This document shows positions 20,286 to 32,250 of a stretch of 64,000 nucleotides of DNA, in pieces; within the stretch, counting starts at the first letter, position 1, and every line of letters begins with the position of its first letter. Source of the stretch: Artemisia argyi (Eukaryota > Streptophyta > Magnoliopsida > Asterales > Asteraceae); assembly GCA_030686995.1 (NCBI GenBank), contig CM060704.1:114430042-114494041 (forward strand). The letters are read 5' to 3'. The notes below the pieces were generated by a model that was not told where the DNA came from, ran no database searches, and saw only the letters and a program-made list of their open reading frames with translations. A program made the position numbers and the translations under genes.

Positions 20286-21871
20286 ATGAAATCCCAAGAT
20301 GAACTGAACAAAATGCTGGTTAGTCAAATATCTAATTTGCAGAAGTCTTTAAATGATCGACCCTCGGGCTTAGGTACTACTTTACCTAGCAACACGATCG
20401 CTAATCCGAGGGGCGATGTAAAGGCGATCACCACGAGAAGTGGAGTTTCTTACCAAGGACCCATAGCTCCTTCTACCTCTTCTCCTATCCTAATAGAGGA
20501 ATGTGAAACTGAGGATACTACGGATACGGTACTTCCTAATAATAATGGAGGTACCGATGACATCCCTCCTCCAGTTATCCCGGTCCCGACACCCCCTAAA
20601 AGAGTCATGTTTGAAACTACCGAAGGTCCTGTTGAAAATCCAAAAGCCAACCCAAAACCAACAATTCCATATCCCTCACGATTGCAAGACCAGAAGCTCT
20701 GTGAAAAAGCTAATCATCAGATGGAAAAATTCTTTCAGATTTTTCAAGAACTACACTTCGATATTAGTTTCGCGGATGCTCTTCTTTTAATGCCCAAATT
20801 CGCATCGACAATAAAAAACCTGTTGAGCAATAAAGAAAAACTGTTTGAGATGGCACGAACTCCACCCAATGAGAACTGCTCGGCAGTTCTGTTGAAACAG
20901 CTTCCCGAAAAGCTAGGAGACCCTGGGAGATTCCTAATACCATGTATTTTCCCTGGGATGGTTGAGTGTTTTGCCTTGGCCGATCTTGGTGCAAGCATCA
21001 ACTTAATACCCCACTCAGTTTGGAAAAAGCTCTCTCTTCAGGCACTTAGTCCCACATGCATGACTCTCGAGCTTGCTGACCGTTCAATTTCACGCCCCCT
21101 TGGTATTGCCGAGGACGTATTTGTAAGAGTGGGAAAGTTCCATTTTCCGGCAGACTTTGTCGTTGTTGATTTCGATGCAGATCCAAGAGTTCCTCTCATT
21201 CTTGGGAGGGGATTCTTAAGAACGGGATGTGCATTAATCGATGTTTTTGATGAGGAAATCACGTTACGAGTTGGCAATGAAGCGATAACGTTCAACCTTG
21301 ATCAAACCTCGAGATACTCCTCGAATTATGATGCTGAATCGGTCAACCGAATTGATGTCATTGACATTGCATCCGAGGAGTATGCTCAGGAAATCCTTGG
21401 ATTCGTTGATAATTCTCCGCGTGGCAATCTCACTACCTCTTCTCACCCCATAATCGCTAATTCTTCTCTTTCCCTCACTCCGTTTGAGGGAAGTGATTTC
21501 GTACTTGAGGAATTAGAGGCCTTTCTCAAAAGTGATTCAGTTCTCAAAGGAATTGATAACCAAGAGATTGACCCGGAGAGGGATATACTTCTCCTTGAGA
21601 AGTTATTGAACAAAGATCCTTCTCCCATTCCTGTTCTACCTCCACAACTTCATAAGGCGGAAGTCAAATATGTTGAGAAAAATGATGATTTCCCCGAGGT
21701 CGAACTTAAGGACCTGCCTCCTCATCTAAAATATGCATTCTTGGAAGGTAACGATAAGTTACCCGTCATTATTGCAAAAGACTTAAAGGATGAGGAGAAA
21801 ACCGCGCTGCTTAAGGTTTTAAAGTCCCACAAGCAAGCAATTGCTTGGAAGCTCTCAGACATAAAGGGTAT
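20286..21871 (+). pseudogene. Element B pol, copy 1, protease and linker part
   Basis: Frame continuous with gag, open from 20169 to the C insertion; the LTR junction adds about 40 foreign codons after 21871. It holds the conserved ITTRSGVSYQGP stretch, then an aspartic protease with ALADLGASINL (the DLGAS form usual in Athila-type elements), the ILGRGFLRTG flap region and an acidic linker. The linker ends just before RT at VELKDLPPHLKYAFLEG and the IAWKLSDIKGI motif. The rest of pol resumes at 32251. The segment would encode an intact protease but cannot be joined to RT. Confidence 0.85.
21867..21871 (+). other. Left TSD of element C (GGTAT)
   Basis: GGTAT before the LTR start is repeated at 32251-32255; copy 2 has the empty site. 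Confidence 0.92.
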
Positions 21872-22852
21872 TGATGAGTGCTCAAACACTCATCATTTTT
21901 GGTTTAATATAAACTGCAAAACATACAAAAACACTCAGAAATGCATCAAAATACCAAAAATATTTCAAAATTGTGTTTTATATGTTTTAGATGCAAAATA
22001 AGCAAAAACACACGAAAAACGCACAAAGTTTGCAAAATTGGCAGTTTCAGTCCCTCAACTTTCATAAAATTACAAAACTAGTCCCTGGATATTCAAAAAA
22101 TGGAAAATTATCACCAAAGGTCATTTTGAAATCATAAAATGTCATATTTAGTCATTTGGTGAAAAATTGGAAAGTTTTGGAAATTTACGAAATTAGTCCC
22201 TGGAGTTTCAGATTTTGGCAGATTCAGTCCCTGGTGGGATAATTTTGAATGAAAAATCATTTTTAGTCCTTGGAAGTTCAAAAATGTTCAAATTTGGTCC
22301 TTGGATAAAAGATTTTACAAAATGGCAACTTTAGTCACCGGATTTTGAAAATCGACATAAATGGTCCCCGGGTGATTTAAAATGGGAAAATCACATTTTT
22401 GGTCTTTTGGTTGTTTTAACATGGAAAGTTTAATCCTTTTGATATCTTTTGAAACTTGTCAACACAGGTCCCTACACTTTTCATAAATTACAACTATGGT
22501 CCTTTTTTTTTACTACTTAACCAAATGCACCTTTTTTGTAATATTACCACCAAATCAGCCCACCCTTTGGCCTGATCCAGTAACCAACAACCAAGCCCAC
22601 TTATACCCGGCCCACCTTCCTAAACTAATATACTTCCCCCCCCCCCCCCCCGTTTAATAACTAAACCCGGTCAAACCATTGTTTGACTCACCATCTCCAC
22701 CCCCACTTGGACTGCTATACCTCTGCCAATACTCCATCCCCCATCCTTCCACCTCACCTTCCCCACATCTTGTTCCCCCTCCAAACACTACCCTCCAAGC
22801 TCATTTAATGCCCACAAATCCCTCACAAGTAACCACATCTGCCTTTGTCCTA

Positions 22853-22956
22853 TTTTCGCGCCAAAATTATTTTGAACGGCTCAGATTGATTGGAGGGATC
22901 TAACAGCTAAAACTATTGGTGGGAATGAGAGAGAAAGAGCCAAGGACCTATTTAAG
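22853..22956 (+). promoter_or_regulatory. Element C left LTR promoter: E2F-like, MSA core, TATA-like
   Basis: TTTTCGCGCCAAAA (22853-22866), AACGGCTC (22875-22882) and TATTTAAG (22949-22956). Same order and spacing as in B, with an E2F variant core. Confidence 0.5.
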
Positions 22957-24118
22957 TGAAAGAAATAAAAAGAAGAAGCAGCAGTTAGTAGTGTAGTAGT
23001 AGTATAGTGTAGTTTTTTTTATGTCTATGTAAAAACTTAAATGTAATCTTACAATTCAGTCAAGAAGTTAGTTGTAACTTGTTTTTCATCAATTAATATA
23101 AGTCTCAGTTCTTCATTTTAAGTTTGTCATAGTTTCAGTTTTTGTGCTAATAATTAAATTTTTATATAATCATGGTGCAAGCTAATTATATGTTAAAAGT
23201 TGCTTTCTAAGGATTCATTAAGCTCAATTTAGTAAGTTAATAAGCTGTCTTAAGTTTATTAACCATTAAATCTTAGTTAACTACAAAATCAGAAAATACA
23301 AAAAAATCTTAGTTAAGGAAATAAAATAAGAAGGCAAAGGTGTTGAAGCAGAGAAAAGGGTGGATTGCTATGGTATAGTGCCTCAGGGAGGCTATAGGAT
23401 TAGTTTGGTAAACTTACTCTTGGTTTGGAACTCACCTGAGCTCACTGTAAGCCCATCTCAGTTTCATCTCATTGGATTGTACATGTATTAAGTTCTAGTT
23501 GTACTATTCTTGTTAGTTAATTTATGATTATTTATGTTTAATACATGTCAGTAGATTATAAATGTTGCATATTATGGTTTGAAATTGTATGTTGCTTCAA
23601 AAGATCCCACTTTCAGTTGTATAAGGGACTGTTTGGATTAGTAATTTGTGGGGTGATCTGGTTGTTCAATTGATGTTATTTTTGCTTAAGTAGATTGCAC
23701 TAGTGCACATTTGGTCAAGAAAATGCTCAAAACCAAGTTCCTTTTTGCAAATAGTCAAAATGACCATTTGATCCTAATGTCTGTCCAACTGTTGTGGATT
23801 TAGGATCCATAGACCCTCAAATCTGTCCTAAACTAGTTTATGCAAGGTAATTTAACTTATTCTAAGCTTAATACAACTTACTTAATCAGTATAATCATCC
23901 ACAAACTCAAGAAAGTCAAAGTCTCAAGTTTTAGAAAAAAGTCAAGTGTGCATTTTCAGGTTTTTCCCATAATTCAAAGAATTGTTTTGATTTTTGTGTG
24001 ATAACTCAGATTGTGAAACTTGTTTAGACTTATACTCTACCAGCTCTAGTTTAGTTTCTCATAGTTGTTATAATTTTACTAATTTCCTGGTGGGCCCCAC
24101 TTGTGCCTAAACACAACT

Positions 24119-24191
24119 GCAGGGCTGAGACCTGCCCTGCACACCAGCAGACACCTCCACACCACCCACTTTGTGGTGGTTTTGTGGCCAC
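24119..24191 (+). other. Twin hairpins in element C left LTR
   Basis: TGCAGGG (24119-24125) with CCCTGCA (24136-24142); ACCACC (24172-24177) with GGTGGT (24186-24191). Confidence 0.55.
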
Positions 24192-25610
24192 CTCAAGGGG
24201 TCCCACACCCTAATCTTAGTTCCTCCCAACCCCCCTCCTAGTAGACTTCCCATTTTGAGCTTTTGTTTGACCTGAGTATCACTGGGACCCACCTGGAATT
24301 ACCCCCAAACATCTGTCCCATTTTCAGTTCCAAAACAAGTATCCAAGTGCTTATTATCAGATTGGTGGCTTATTCTGAGGTCCATCTTTGCTTTTTCTGG
24401 CTTATTCAAGTTATTATAACTTATATGGACCTGGATTAATCAGAGTGGGCCCCACTTTAAGCCAATTTAGCTTATTTCCCATATTGGTCAACTGTCACCA
24501 CAATTAGCTTATAATTTGCTTATTTCTGAGTTCCACATAACTTGTTTTCACAAAAAGTTTTTGTTTTTAGGTGTAAGTTTAGTTTCCAAAAAGAAAATCC
24601 AGAAAAGATAATGTAATTTTTAAGTGATAGTTTCTATTTAATTTTATTTAAATCTTATTTTTCATTTTTAAATTTTAATTAAGTACTTGTCATTTTTATA
24701 TTTTTATTAATTATTTCTTATATTAAAGTATTTATATTAATTTTCTCAGAATTTTATTTCATCATTTAGTATTAATTAGAATTAATCTTAGTTTTATTAG
24801 TAATTAATTAATATTAAGTATTAAATAGCATAATTAGTTTTTAGTAAGCAAAACCTAGTTTTTACATTTTTTTATAGCTTTTCTATGTTATAAAATAATT
24901 TTAGAAATTTTCTTAGATTTTTTACTGTTCATTTGCTAATTTTTATAATTTAAAATAGTTTAATTAGTAATTAGTAATTAATTAGTATTTAATTAATAGA
25001 AAAAGCACAAAAAGACAAAAACACTTATTTTTATTTTTAAAACTTATTTTTAGTTATTTTATAAGTTTCGGAATTTTATTTTTACCTTTTTAGTATTTAA
25101 ATAATATTGTAAGTGTATTTTAGTTATTTAAATATTAGTAATAAGTATTAAATAGTTTTTAATTAATATTAAATAATTAAATAGTGTAAAAAGTAATTTT
25201 AATTTTCTAAAAAGTTTCTTTTATTATTAGGATTGTAAAAATGTGATTTTCACTTTTGTAAGTATTTTATTTTGTTAAAACTCGCGTTTTATTTCGTACG
25301 TTTACGTTTTATTTAAACGTGACGTACGCGTTTTTAGGTTTAAATCGTTTCTGGTTTTTCCCACTTTCTTGTCTTATTCAAATAGCTTGTTTAAGCTATT
25401 TTCTAGTATATTCCTTAGTTCTAATCGCTCAAAACCTTTTCCTGTCCAAATTCACCCGATCGCGAAACCGTTTGTTTACAATTCACACCTCGTCGGGACA
25501 TACGACCCGGGGAAACCTTATACTTCCGCGGAGCATTGATCTAGGCTATTTGACTTTGTTGACCATTATTTGGTCAATATAAGTTAGGTGGTTCGGGCTC
25601 AATCAAATTT

Positions 25611-25628
25611 TGGCGCCGCTGCCGGGGA
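25611..25628 (+). other. Primer binding site, element C
   Basis: TGGCGCCGCTGCCGGGGA, tRNA-Asp type, five bases after the LTR. Confidence 0.8.
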
Positions 25629-25704
25629 GGTTGTGCGCGTTTATCTAAACGGTTTTTCTGATTAGTGTCTTTGGAATTCGTTCCATTGTACATTTATCCA
25701 TCCC

Positions 25705-27723
25705 TTGTTCATATTTTCCTATTTTCAAAACAAAACCGTTCACGAAAACTTTTTAAATCAAGTTTTCAATGAACACAAAAACACAAAAACATTTTTCTTA
25801 TCATTTGTACAAAATGTATTTTCAAAAATCCAAAAACATTCTCCTTTACCCTTTCACATCTTTGATTCTTTATCCCTACCCCTCCCTAGACTTTTGATTC
25901 TTTCTATGTCTCATCCACACTTTCTGGTTTGCCAGTGGTGTGGTAATCCTCATAATGGTGGCAATTGCCCCAGGTGTGGCATGGTAGAGTCGGGAAACGG
26001 GTCTGTCTATAACCAGAATCCCCATTCCTACCATGACACACCTGATTCATTCCATCAGTTACCACACCATGAGACTCAACAGTTTTACTGTTGTGAGTAC
26101 TGTGGTGGTTCACATTACAGTTCCGATTGTCAATCGAGAAACACGCTTGTCTATGAGCAGTTTCTTGGTAACAATTATAACTCTATCACACACCACCCAC
26201 AACCACATCAGTTTTACTGTTGTGATTACTGTGGAGGTCCACACTCTAGCTCGGATTGTCAAACAAGGAATCCATTTCCTTGTAACAATTACGACTCTTC
26301 GTTTTCAGACCCACCTCCACAGTACGATATGATTCACGCAACTCCTCAAGAAACCGAGCAAGACCTTTTACTTAAGGCTCTTGATATTTTAAAAGAACTT
26401 AAGGAGGAGTTGGTCACTACACCGTTTCAAGACTCTCGTGAGAAATCTATGGCAGAATTACTTGCTGAGGAACGAGAGGCTAAAAACGAATTGAGTAGGG
26501 AAGAATTACTTGTCTTAGAACAAGCAGCTATAACGCGTGCCAAATTTCGTCAAGCTGCTCTTCTAGACTGTGATGATGATAGTGATATTGAAGACACCCT
26601 TGATATCCTTCAATTTTATAAGGGTTCGTCAGATTCATCACTTGTGATTCCTCCCATTGTAAATCAGGGAGAAAATAATGAGATGGGGAAATTACTAGCC
26701 GTTGAACAAATGGAACTTGAAAATTCCATGAATGTTAGCTCCTCTCATCTCCCTCAGTCTATTGTTATCACACCCGAAGCTCACACTCACTCTCTAAACA
26801 TGGGGGATGAGCATCTTAGCACTGTTCCTAATAAGGAATCGGACGAATTAATAAAGTCTAGTGTTGAGATCCTTGTCCCAATCCCGAGAGAGTCACAGGG
26901 GACTTTTGATCAAGTGTGTGATATTCCTTCCACCCCTAATAATCCAAATGATCAAATTGAGACTGTCTCTAATTCCAGTGATGATTGTTTATCTTATGGA
27001 GACATTGAATTTATTGATGCATCACTTCTCCACTCTGATGTTGACTTTCTTCTTGAAGAGTTCGCTGATGAACTCTCTCATATGGATCCCATCCCACCAA
27101 GGGATGAAAATGAAGTCTTTGACTTTGATGCGGATTTGAGAGAGTTAGAATTCTTACTTACTCGTGATCCTTCGATTGAACTTACTCAGATCAATCCACT
27201 TCCTCCGGATAGTGAAAATGATCTGGACGAATTCGAGGCTTTTCTTACTGAAGATAGTTCAACTTCATATGAAGTTGATGATAATTATCTTGATCCTGAG
27301 GGGGACATTCTTTTTCTAGAAAGTTTGTTAAATGAAGATTCATTCCCCCCTCTCCCACCCAAACAACTTCATAATGAGGAAATCCAATCAGTTGAGGAAA
27401 CTGATAAATTTCCTGAGATCAAGCTTAAGGACTTGCCTCCTCCACTTGAATATACATTTCTTGAGGAGGAAGTTCTTATCTTAATTGCTATTCAGATCTC
27501 TCTTCTTTCCTTCACCTACCAGGTGATTTCTCCTCTTCTTCACTCCTTCGGGAGTGAGGATACTATATTTGATCCCGGCATTTTCATGTATCATTATCTT
27601 GAGCCGGATACATATCTCATCGGTGTGGAACTTTCACGTGCTTCATATGTTTGTCCAAACATTTTGAATGAAAGTCCGATTGAGATTGTTTCTTCCACAT
27701 CATGCTTCCCCAAGGACAATTGA
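25705..27723 (+). CDS. Element C zinc-knuckle/pol-linker fusion protein (672 aa, intact)
   Basis: Single uninterrupted ORF filling most of the internal region. The first ATG is at 25705; an alternative at 25906 (MSHPHFLVCQWCG) starts just before the first cysteine motif and may be the real start. Three cysteine motifs follow: CQWCGNPHNGGNC, CEYCGGSHYSSDC and CDYCGGPHSSSDC, all CX2CX3HX4C like the Gag knuckle of B. Next come a conserved helix (LLAEEREAKNELSREELLVLEQAAITR) and an acidic region. Around residues 530-590 a block (DPEGDILFLESLLNED, then KLKDLPPPLEYTFLEEE) matches the B protease-RT linker (DPERDILLLEKLLNKD, VELKDLPPHLKYAFLEG). The C-terminus has a hydrophobic segment and LHSFGSEDTIFDPGIF, shared with A. 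Likely an RNA-binding Gag-like protein; no enzyme domains. Confidence 0.75.
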   Translation: MFIFSYFQNKTVHENFLNQVFNEHKNTKTFFLSFVQNVFSKIQKHSPLPFHIFDSLSLPLPRLLILSMSHPHFLVCQWCGNPHNGGNCPRCGMVESGNGSVYNQNPHSYHDTPDSFHQLPHHETQQFYCCEYCGGSHYSSDCQSRNTLVYEQFLGNNYNSITHHPQPHQFYCCDYCGGPHSSSDCQTRNPFPCNNYDSSFSDPPPQYDMIHATPQETEQDLLLKALDILKELKEELVTTPFQDSREKSMAELLAEEREAKNELSREELLVLEQAAITRAKFRQAALLDCDDDSDIEDTLDILQFYKGSSDSSLVIPPIVNQGENNEMGKLLAVEQMELENSMNVSSSHLPQSIVITPEAHTHSLNMGDEHLSTVPNKESDELIKSSVEILVPIPRESQGTFDQVCDIPSTPNNPNDQIETVSNSSDDCLSYGDIEFIDASLLHSDVDFLLEEFADELSHMDPIPPRDENEVFDFDADLRELEFLLTRDPSIELTQINPLPPDSENDLDEFEAFLTEDSSTSYEVDDNYLDPEGDILFLESLLNEDSFPPLPPKQLHNEEIQSVEETDKFPEIKLKDLPPPLEYTFLEEEVLILIAIQISLLSFTYQVISPLLHSFGSEDTIFDPGIFMYHYLEPDTYLIGVELSRASYVCPNILNESPIEIVSSTSCFPKDN

Positions 27724-27732
27724 ATTCGGGGT

Positions 27733-27752
27733 CGAGTCAAGCTAGCGACTCG
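27733..27752 (+). other. CGAGTC stem-loop, element C
   Basis: CGAGTC/GACTCG around AAGCTAGC, ten bases after the ORF stop; same element as in A and B. Confidence 0.6.
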
Positions 27753-27792
27753 GTAAACAAAAACAATAGCATGCTTATAGGGTTTTCACCCT

Positions 27793-27953
27793 AAGTGTGG
27801 GGGAGTCCCCCATGCTATGGTTACAAATGAGTGAAAATCCAAAATGGTGTTTTCCACGCTTAGCTTGTAATGTTGCCCTTTTACGTTCAAAATGTCGGCA
27901 TAATAGCCGGGATTTTGAATATTGAGGACAATATTCATGCTTAGTGTGGGGGG
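27793..27953 (+). promoter_or_regulatory. Upstream polypurine motifs and GAATATTG hairpin, element C
   Basis: AAGTGTGGGGGAG (27793-27805), hairpin GAATATTG/CAATATTC with loop AGGA (27917-27936), then AGTGTGGGGGG (27943-27953). Same order as in A and B. Confidence 0.5.
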
Positions 27954-28096
27954 TATTCGCTATTCTAGCGAAATTTTATCACATTTTACCATATAATACC
28001 CCCGTTTTTGCCAAAAATTTAAAAAATTTAAAAAAATTTTCACTGGTGCTTCAAAATTTTTATGGTAATCAGTCCGCCTTGTCTAAGTGACAAAAG

Positions 28097-28464
28097 GGAT
28101 TGGCTAGTCCAGGAGCAAACGGCTCTTGGTAAAGACATCTCAAATCCGTTGACGGCTTGCAATTTGCCCAAAATTGTATGGTTCATCAACTCCCCGAAAA
28201 CAAATGAGTTGGCTAGCCCGCAAGATTATGGCTTGTGGTAAAGGCCGTGGAAAATCCATAATTGGTAATCAGCTCACCAAGATGTTGACTATTCCATCAA
28301 GAGCTGGCTAGTCTAGAAGCAAACGGCTTTTGGTAAAGACTACTCAAATCCGTTGACAGCTGGTGGTTTGCTCAAAATCACACGGTTATCAGGTGTGCCA
28401 CAGTTCTTACACCTGGCTACTCCAGAAGTGATGGCTTTTGGTAAAGAGTTTTTCAAATCCATCA
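28097..28464 (+). other. Four-unit structured RNA array, element C
   Basis: Opening hairpin GGATT-GGCT-AGTCC (28097-28110). Stems AACGG/CCGTT (28118, 28146), ATTATGG/CCATAAT (28225, 28256), AACGG/CCGTT (28322, 28350) and TGATGG/CCATCA (28429, 28459), the last fully Watson-Crick where A and B have a G-U. AGGTGT/ACACCT at 28391 and 28409. Confidence 0.65.
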
Positions 28465-28503
28465 AGTTTTCAAAACAGTATTGCTAGGGACTAGCAATAG
28501 TTT

Positions 28504-28514
28504 AGTGTGGGGGA
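28504..28514 (+). other. Polypurine tract, element C
   Basis: AGTGTGGGGGA directly before the right LTR. Confidence 0.85.
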
Positions 28515-28515
28515 T

Positions 28516-31500
28516 TGATGAGTGCTCAAACACTCATCCTTTTTGGTTTAATCTAAACTGCAAAACATACAAAAACACTCAGAAATGCATCAAAATACCA
28601 AAAATATTTCAAAATTGTGTTTTATATGTTTTAGATGCAAAATGAGCAAAAACACACGAAAAACGCACAAAGTTTGCAAAATTGGCAGTTTCAGTCCCTC
28701 AACTTTTATAAAATTACAAAACTAGTCCCTGGATATTCAAAAAATGGAAAATTATCACCAAAGGTCATTTTGAAATCATAAAATGTCATATTTAGTCATT
28801 TGGTGAAAAATTGGAAAGTTTTGGAAATTTACGAAATTAGTCCCTGGAGTTTCAGATTTTGGCAGATTCAGTCCCTGGTGGGATAATTTTGAATGAAAAA
28901 TCATTTTTAGTCCTTGGAAGTTCAAAAATGTTCAAATTTGGTCCTTGGATAAAAGATTTTACAAAATGGCAACTTTAGTCACCGGATTTTGAAAATCGAC
29001 ATAAATGGTCCCCGGGTGATTTAAAATGGGAAAATCACATTTTTGGTCTTTTGGTTGTTTTAACATGGCAAGTTTAATCCTTTTGATATCTTTTGAAACT
29101 TGTCAACACAGGTCCCTACACTTTTCATAAATTACAACTATGGTCCTTTTTTTTTTACTACTTAACCAAATGCACCTTTTTTGTAATATTACCACCAAAT
29201 CAGCCCACCCTTTGGCCTGATCCAGTAACCAACAACCAAGCCCACTTATACCCGGCCCACCTTCCTAAACTAATATACTTCCCCCCCCCCCCCCCGTTTA
29301 ATAACTAAACCCGGTCAAACCATTGTTTGACTCACCATCTCCACCCCCACTTGGACTGCTATACCTCTGCCAATACTCCATCCCCCATCCTTCCACCTCA
29401 CCTTCCCCACATCTTGTTCCCCCTCCAACACACTACCCTCCAAGCTCATTTAATGCCCACAAATCCCTCACAAGTAACCACATCTGCCTTTGTCCTATTT
29501 TCGCGCCAAAATTATTTTGAACGGCTCAGATTGATTGGAGGGATCTAACAGCTAAAACTATTGGTGGGAATGAGAGAGAAAGAACCAAGGACCTATTTAA
29601 GTGAAAGAAATAAAAAGAAGAAGTAGCAGTTAGTAGTGTAGTAGTAGTATAGTGTAGTTTTTTTTTATGTCTATGTAAAAACTTAAATGTAATCTTACAA
29701 TTCAGTCAAGAAGTTAGTTGTAACTTGTTTTTCATCAATTAATATAAGTCTCAGTTCTTCATTTTAAGTTTGTCATAGTTTCAGTTTTTGTGCTAATAAT
29801 TAAATTTTTATATAATCATGGTGCAAGCTAATTATATGTTAAAAGTTGCTTTCTAAGGATTCATTAAGCTCAATTTAGTAAGTTAATAAGCTGTCTTAAG
29901 TTTATTAACCATTAAATCTTAGTTAACTACAAAATCAGAAAATACAAAAAAATCTTAGTTAAGGAAATAAAATAAGAAGGCAAAGGTGTTGAAGCAGAGA
30001 AAAGGGTGGATTGCTATGGTATAGTGCCTCAGGGAGGCTATAGGATTAGTTTGGTAAACTTACTCTTGGTTTGGAACTCACCTGAGCTCACTGTAAGCCC
30101 ATCTCAGTTTCATCTCATTGGATTGTACATGTATTAAGTTCTAGTTGTACTATTCTTGTTAGTTAATTTATGATTATTTATGTTTAATACATGTCAGTAG
30201 ATTATAAATGTTGCATATTATGGTTTGAAATTGTATGTTGCTTCAAAAGATCCCACTTTCAGTTGTATAAGGGACTGTTTGGATTAGTAATTTGTGGGGT
30301 GATCTGGTTGTTCAATTGATGTTATTTTTGCTTAAGTAGATTGCACTAGTGCACATTTGGTCAAGAAAATGCTCAAAACCAAGTTCCTTTTTGCAAATAG
30401 TCAAAATGACCATTTGATCCTAATGTCTGTCCAACTGTTGTGGATTTAGGATCCATAGACCCTCAAATCTGTCCTAAACTAGTTTATGCAAGGTAATTTA
30501 ACTTATTCTAAGCTTAATACAACTTACTTAATCAGTATAATCATCCACAAACTCAAGAAAGTCAAAGTCTCAAGTTTTAGAAAAAAGTCAAGTGTGCATT
30601 TTCAGGTTTTTCCCATAATTCAAAGAATTGTTTTGATTTTTGTGTGATAACTCAGATTGTGAAACTTGTTTAGACTTATACTCTACCAGCTCTAGTTTAA
30701 TTTCCCATAGTTGTTATAATTTTACTAATTTCCTGGTGGGCCCCAGTTGTGCCTAAACACAACTGCAGGGCTGAGACCTGCCCTGCACACCAGCAGACAC
30801 CTCCACACCACCCACTTTGTGGTGGTTTTGTGGCCACCTCAGGGGGTCCCACACCCTAATCTTAGTTCCTCCCAACCCCCCTCCTAGTAGACTTCCCATT
30901 TTGAGCTTTTGTTTGACCTGAGTATCACTGGGACCCACCTGGAATTACCCCCAAACATCTGTCCCATTTTCAGTTTCAAAACAAGTATCCAAGTGCTTAT
31001 TATCAGATTGGTGGCTTATTCTGAGGTCCATCTTTGCTTTTTCTGGCTTATTCAAGTTATTATAACTTATATGGACCTGGATTAATCAGAGTGGGCCCCA
31101 CTTTAAGCCAATTTAGCTTATTTCCCATATTAGTCAACTGTCACCACAATTAGCTTATAATTTGCTTATTTCTGAGTTCCACATAACTTGTTTTCACAAA
31201 AAGTTTTTGTTTTTAGGTGTAAGTTTAGTTTCCAAAAAGAAAATCCAGAAAAGATAATGTAATTTTTAAGTGATAGTTTCTATTTAATTTTATTTAAATC
31301 TTATTTTTCATTTTTAAATTTTAATTAAGTACTTGTCATTTTTATATTTTTATTAATTATTTCTTATATTAAAGTATTTATATTAATTTTCTCAGAATTT
31401 TATTTCATCATTTAGTATTAATTAGAATTAATCTTAGTTTTATTAGTAATTAATTAATATTAAGTATTAAATAGCATAATTAGTTTTTAGTAAGCAAAAC

Positions 31501-32250
31501 CTAGTTTTTACATTTTTTATAGATTTTCTATGTTATAAAATAATTTTAGAAATTTTCTTAGAGTTTTTTCTGTTCATTTGCTAATTTTTATAATTTAGAA
31601 TAGTTTAATTAGTAATTAGTAATTAATTAGTATTTAATTAATAGAAAAAGCACAAAAAGACAAAAACACTTATTTTTATTTTTAAAACTTATTTTTAGTT
31701 ATTTTATAAGTTTAGGAATTTTATTTTTACCTTTTTAGTATTTAAATAATATTGTAAGTGTATTTTAGTTATTTAAATATTAGTAATAAGTATTAAATAG
31801 TTTTTAATTAATATTAAATAATTAAATAGTGTAAAAAGTAATTTTAATTTTCTAAAAAGTTTCTTTTATTATTAGGATTGTAAAAATGTGATTTTCACTT
31901 TTGTAAGTATTTTATTTTGTTAAAACTCGCGTTTTATTTCGTACGTTTACGTTTTATTTAAACGTGACGTACGCGTTTTTAGGTTTAAATCGTTTCTGGT
32001 TTTTCCCACTTTCTTGTCTTATTCAAATAGCTTGTTTAAGCTATTTTCTAGTATATTCCTTAGTTCTAATCGCTCAAAACCTTTTCCTGTCCAAATTCAC
32101 CCGATCGCGAAACCGTTTGTTTACAATTCACACCTCGTCGGGACATACGACCCGGGGAAACCTTATATTTCCGCGGAGCATTGATCTAGGCTATTTGACT
32201 TTGTTGACCATTATTTGGTCAATATAAGTTAGGTGGTTCGGGCTCAATCA
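28516..32250 (+). repeat. Element C right LTR
   Basis: Nearly identical to the left LTR. E2F-like TTTTCGCGCCAAAA at 29498-29511 and AACGGCTC at 29520-29527. Followed by TSD GGTAT and resumption of B pol. Confidence 0.92.

Larger units (their letters stand above)
21872..25605 (+). repeat. Element C left LTR
   Basis: Starts TGATGAGTGCTC, ends CTCAATCA. It has an 8-bp terminal hairpin (21873-21894), a GGTCC array (22048-22505), a run of 16 C at about 22636-22651 (15 in the right LTR), an E2F-like/MSA-like pair, twin hairpins (24119-24191) and an AT-rich U5. No gene. Confidence 0.92.
21872..32250 (+). mobile_element. Element C: non-autonomous LTR retrotransposon inserted in B pol
   Basis: LTRs 21872-25605 (3734 bp) and 28516-32250 (3735 bp), internal region 2910 bp, TSD GGTAT. 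By eye the LTRs differ at roughly 20 positions plus small indels, so the insertion is young but older than A. It has a primer site, one long open frame, the shared 3' module and a polypurine tract, but no protease, RT, RNase H or integrase. The ORF is intact, so it could be mobile if enzymes are supplied in trans. Confidence 0.92.

Noticed and set aside
22636..22651. Poly-C run as a functional G-quadruplex-like signal
   Set aside because: A homopolymer of 16 versus 15 in the two LTRs; equally explained by replication or sequencing slippage.
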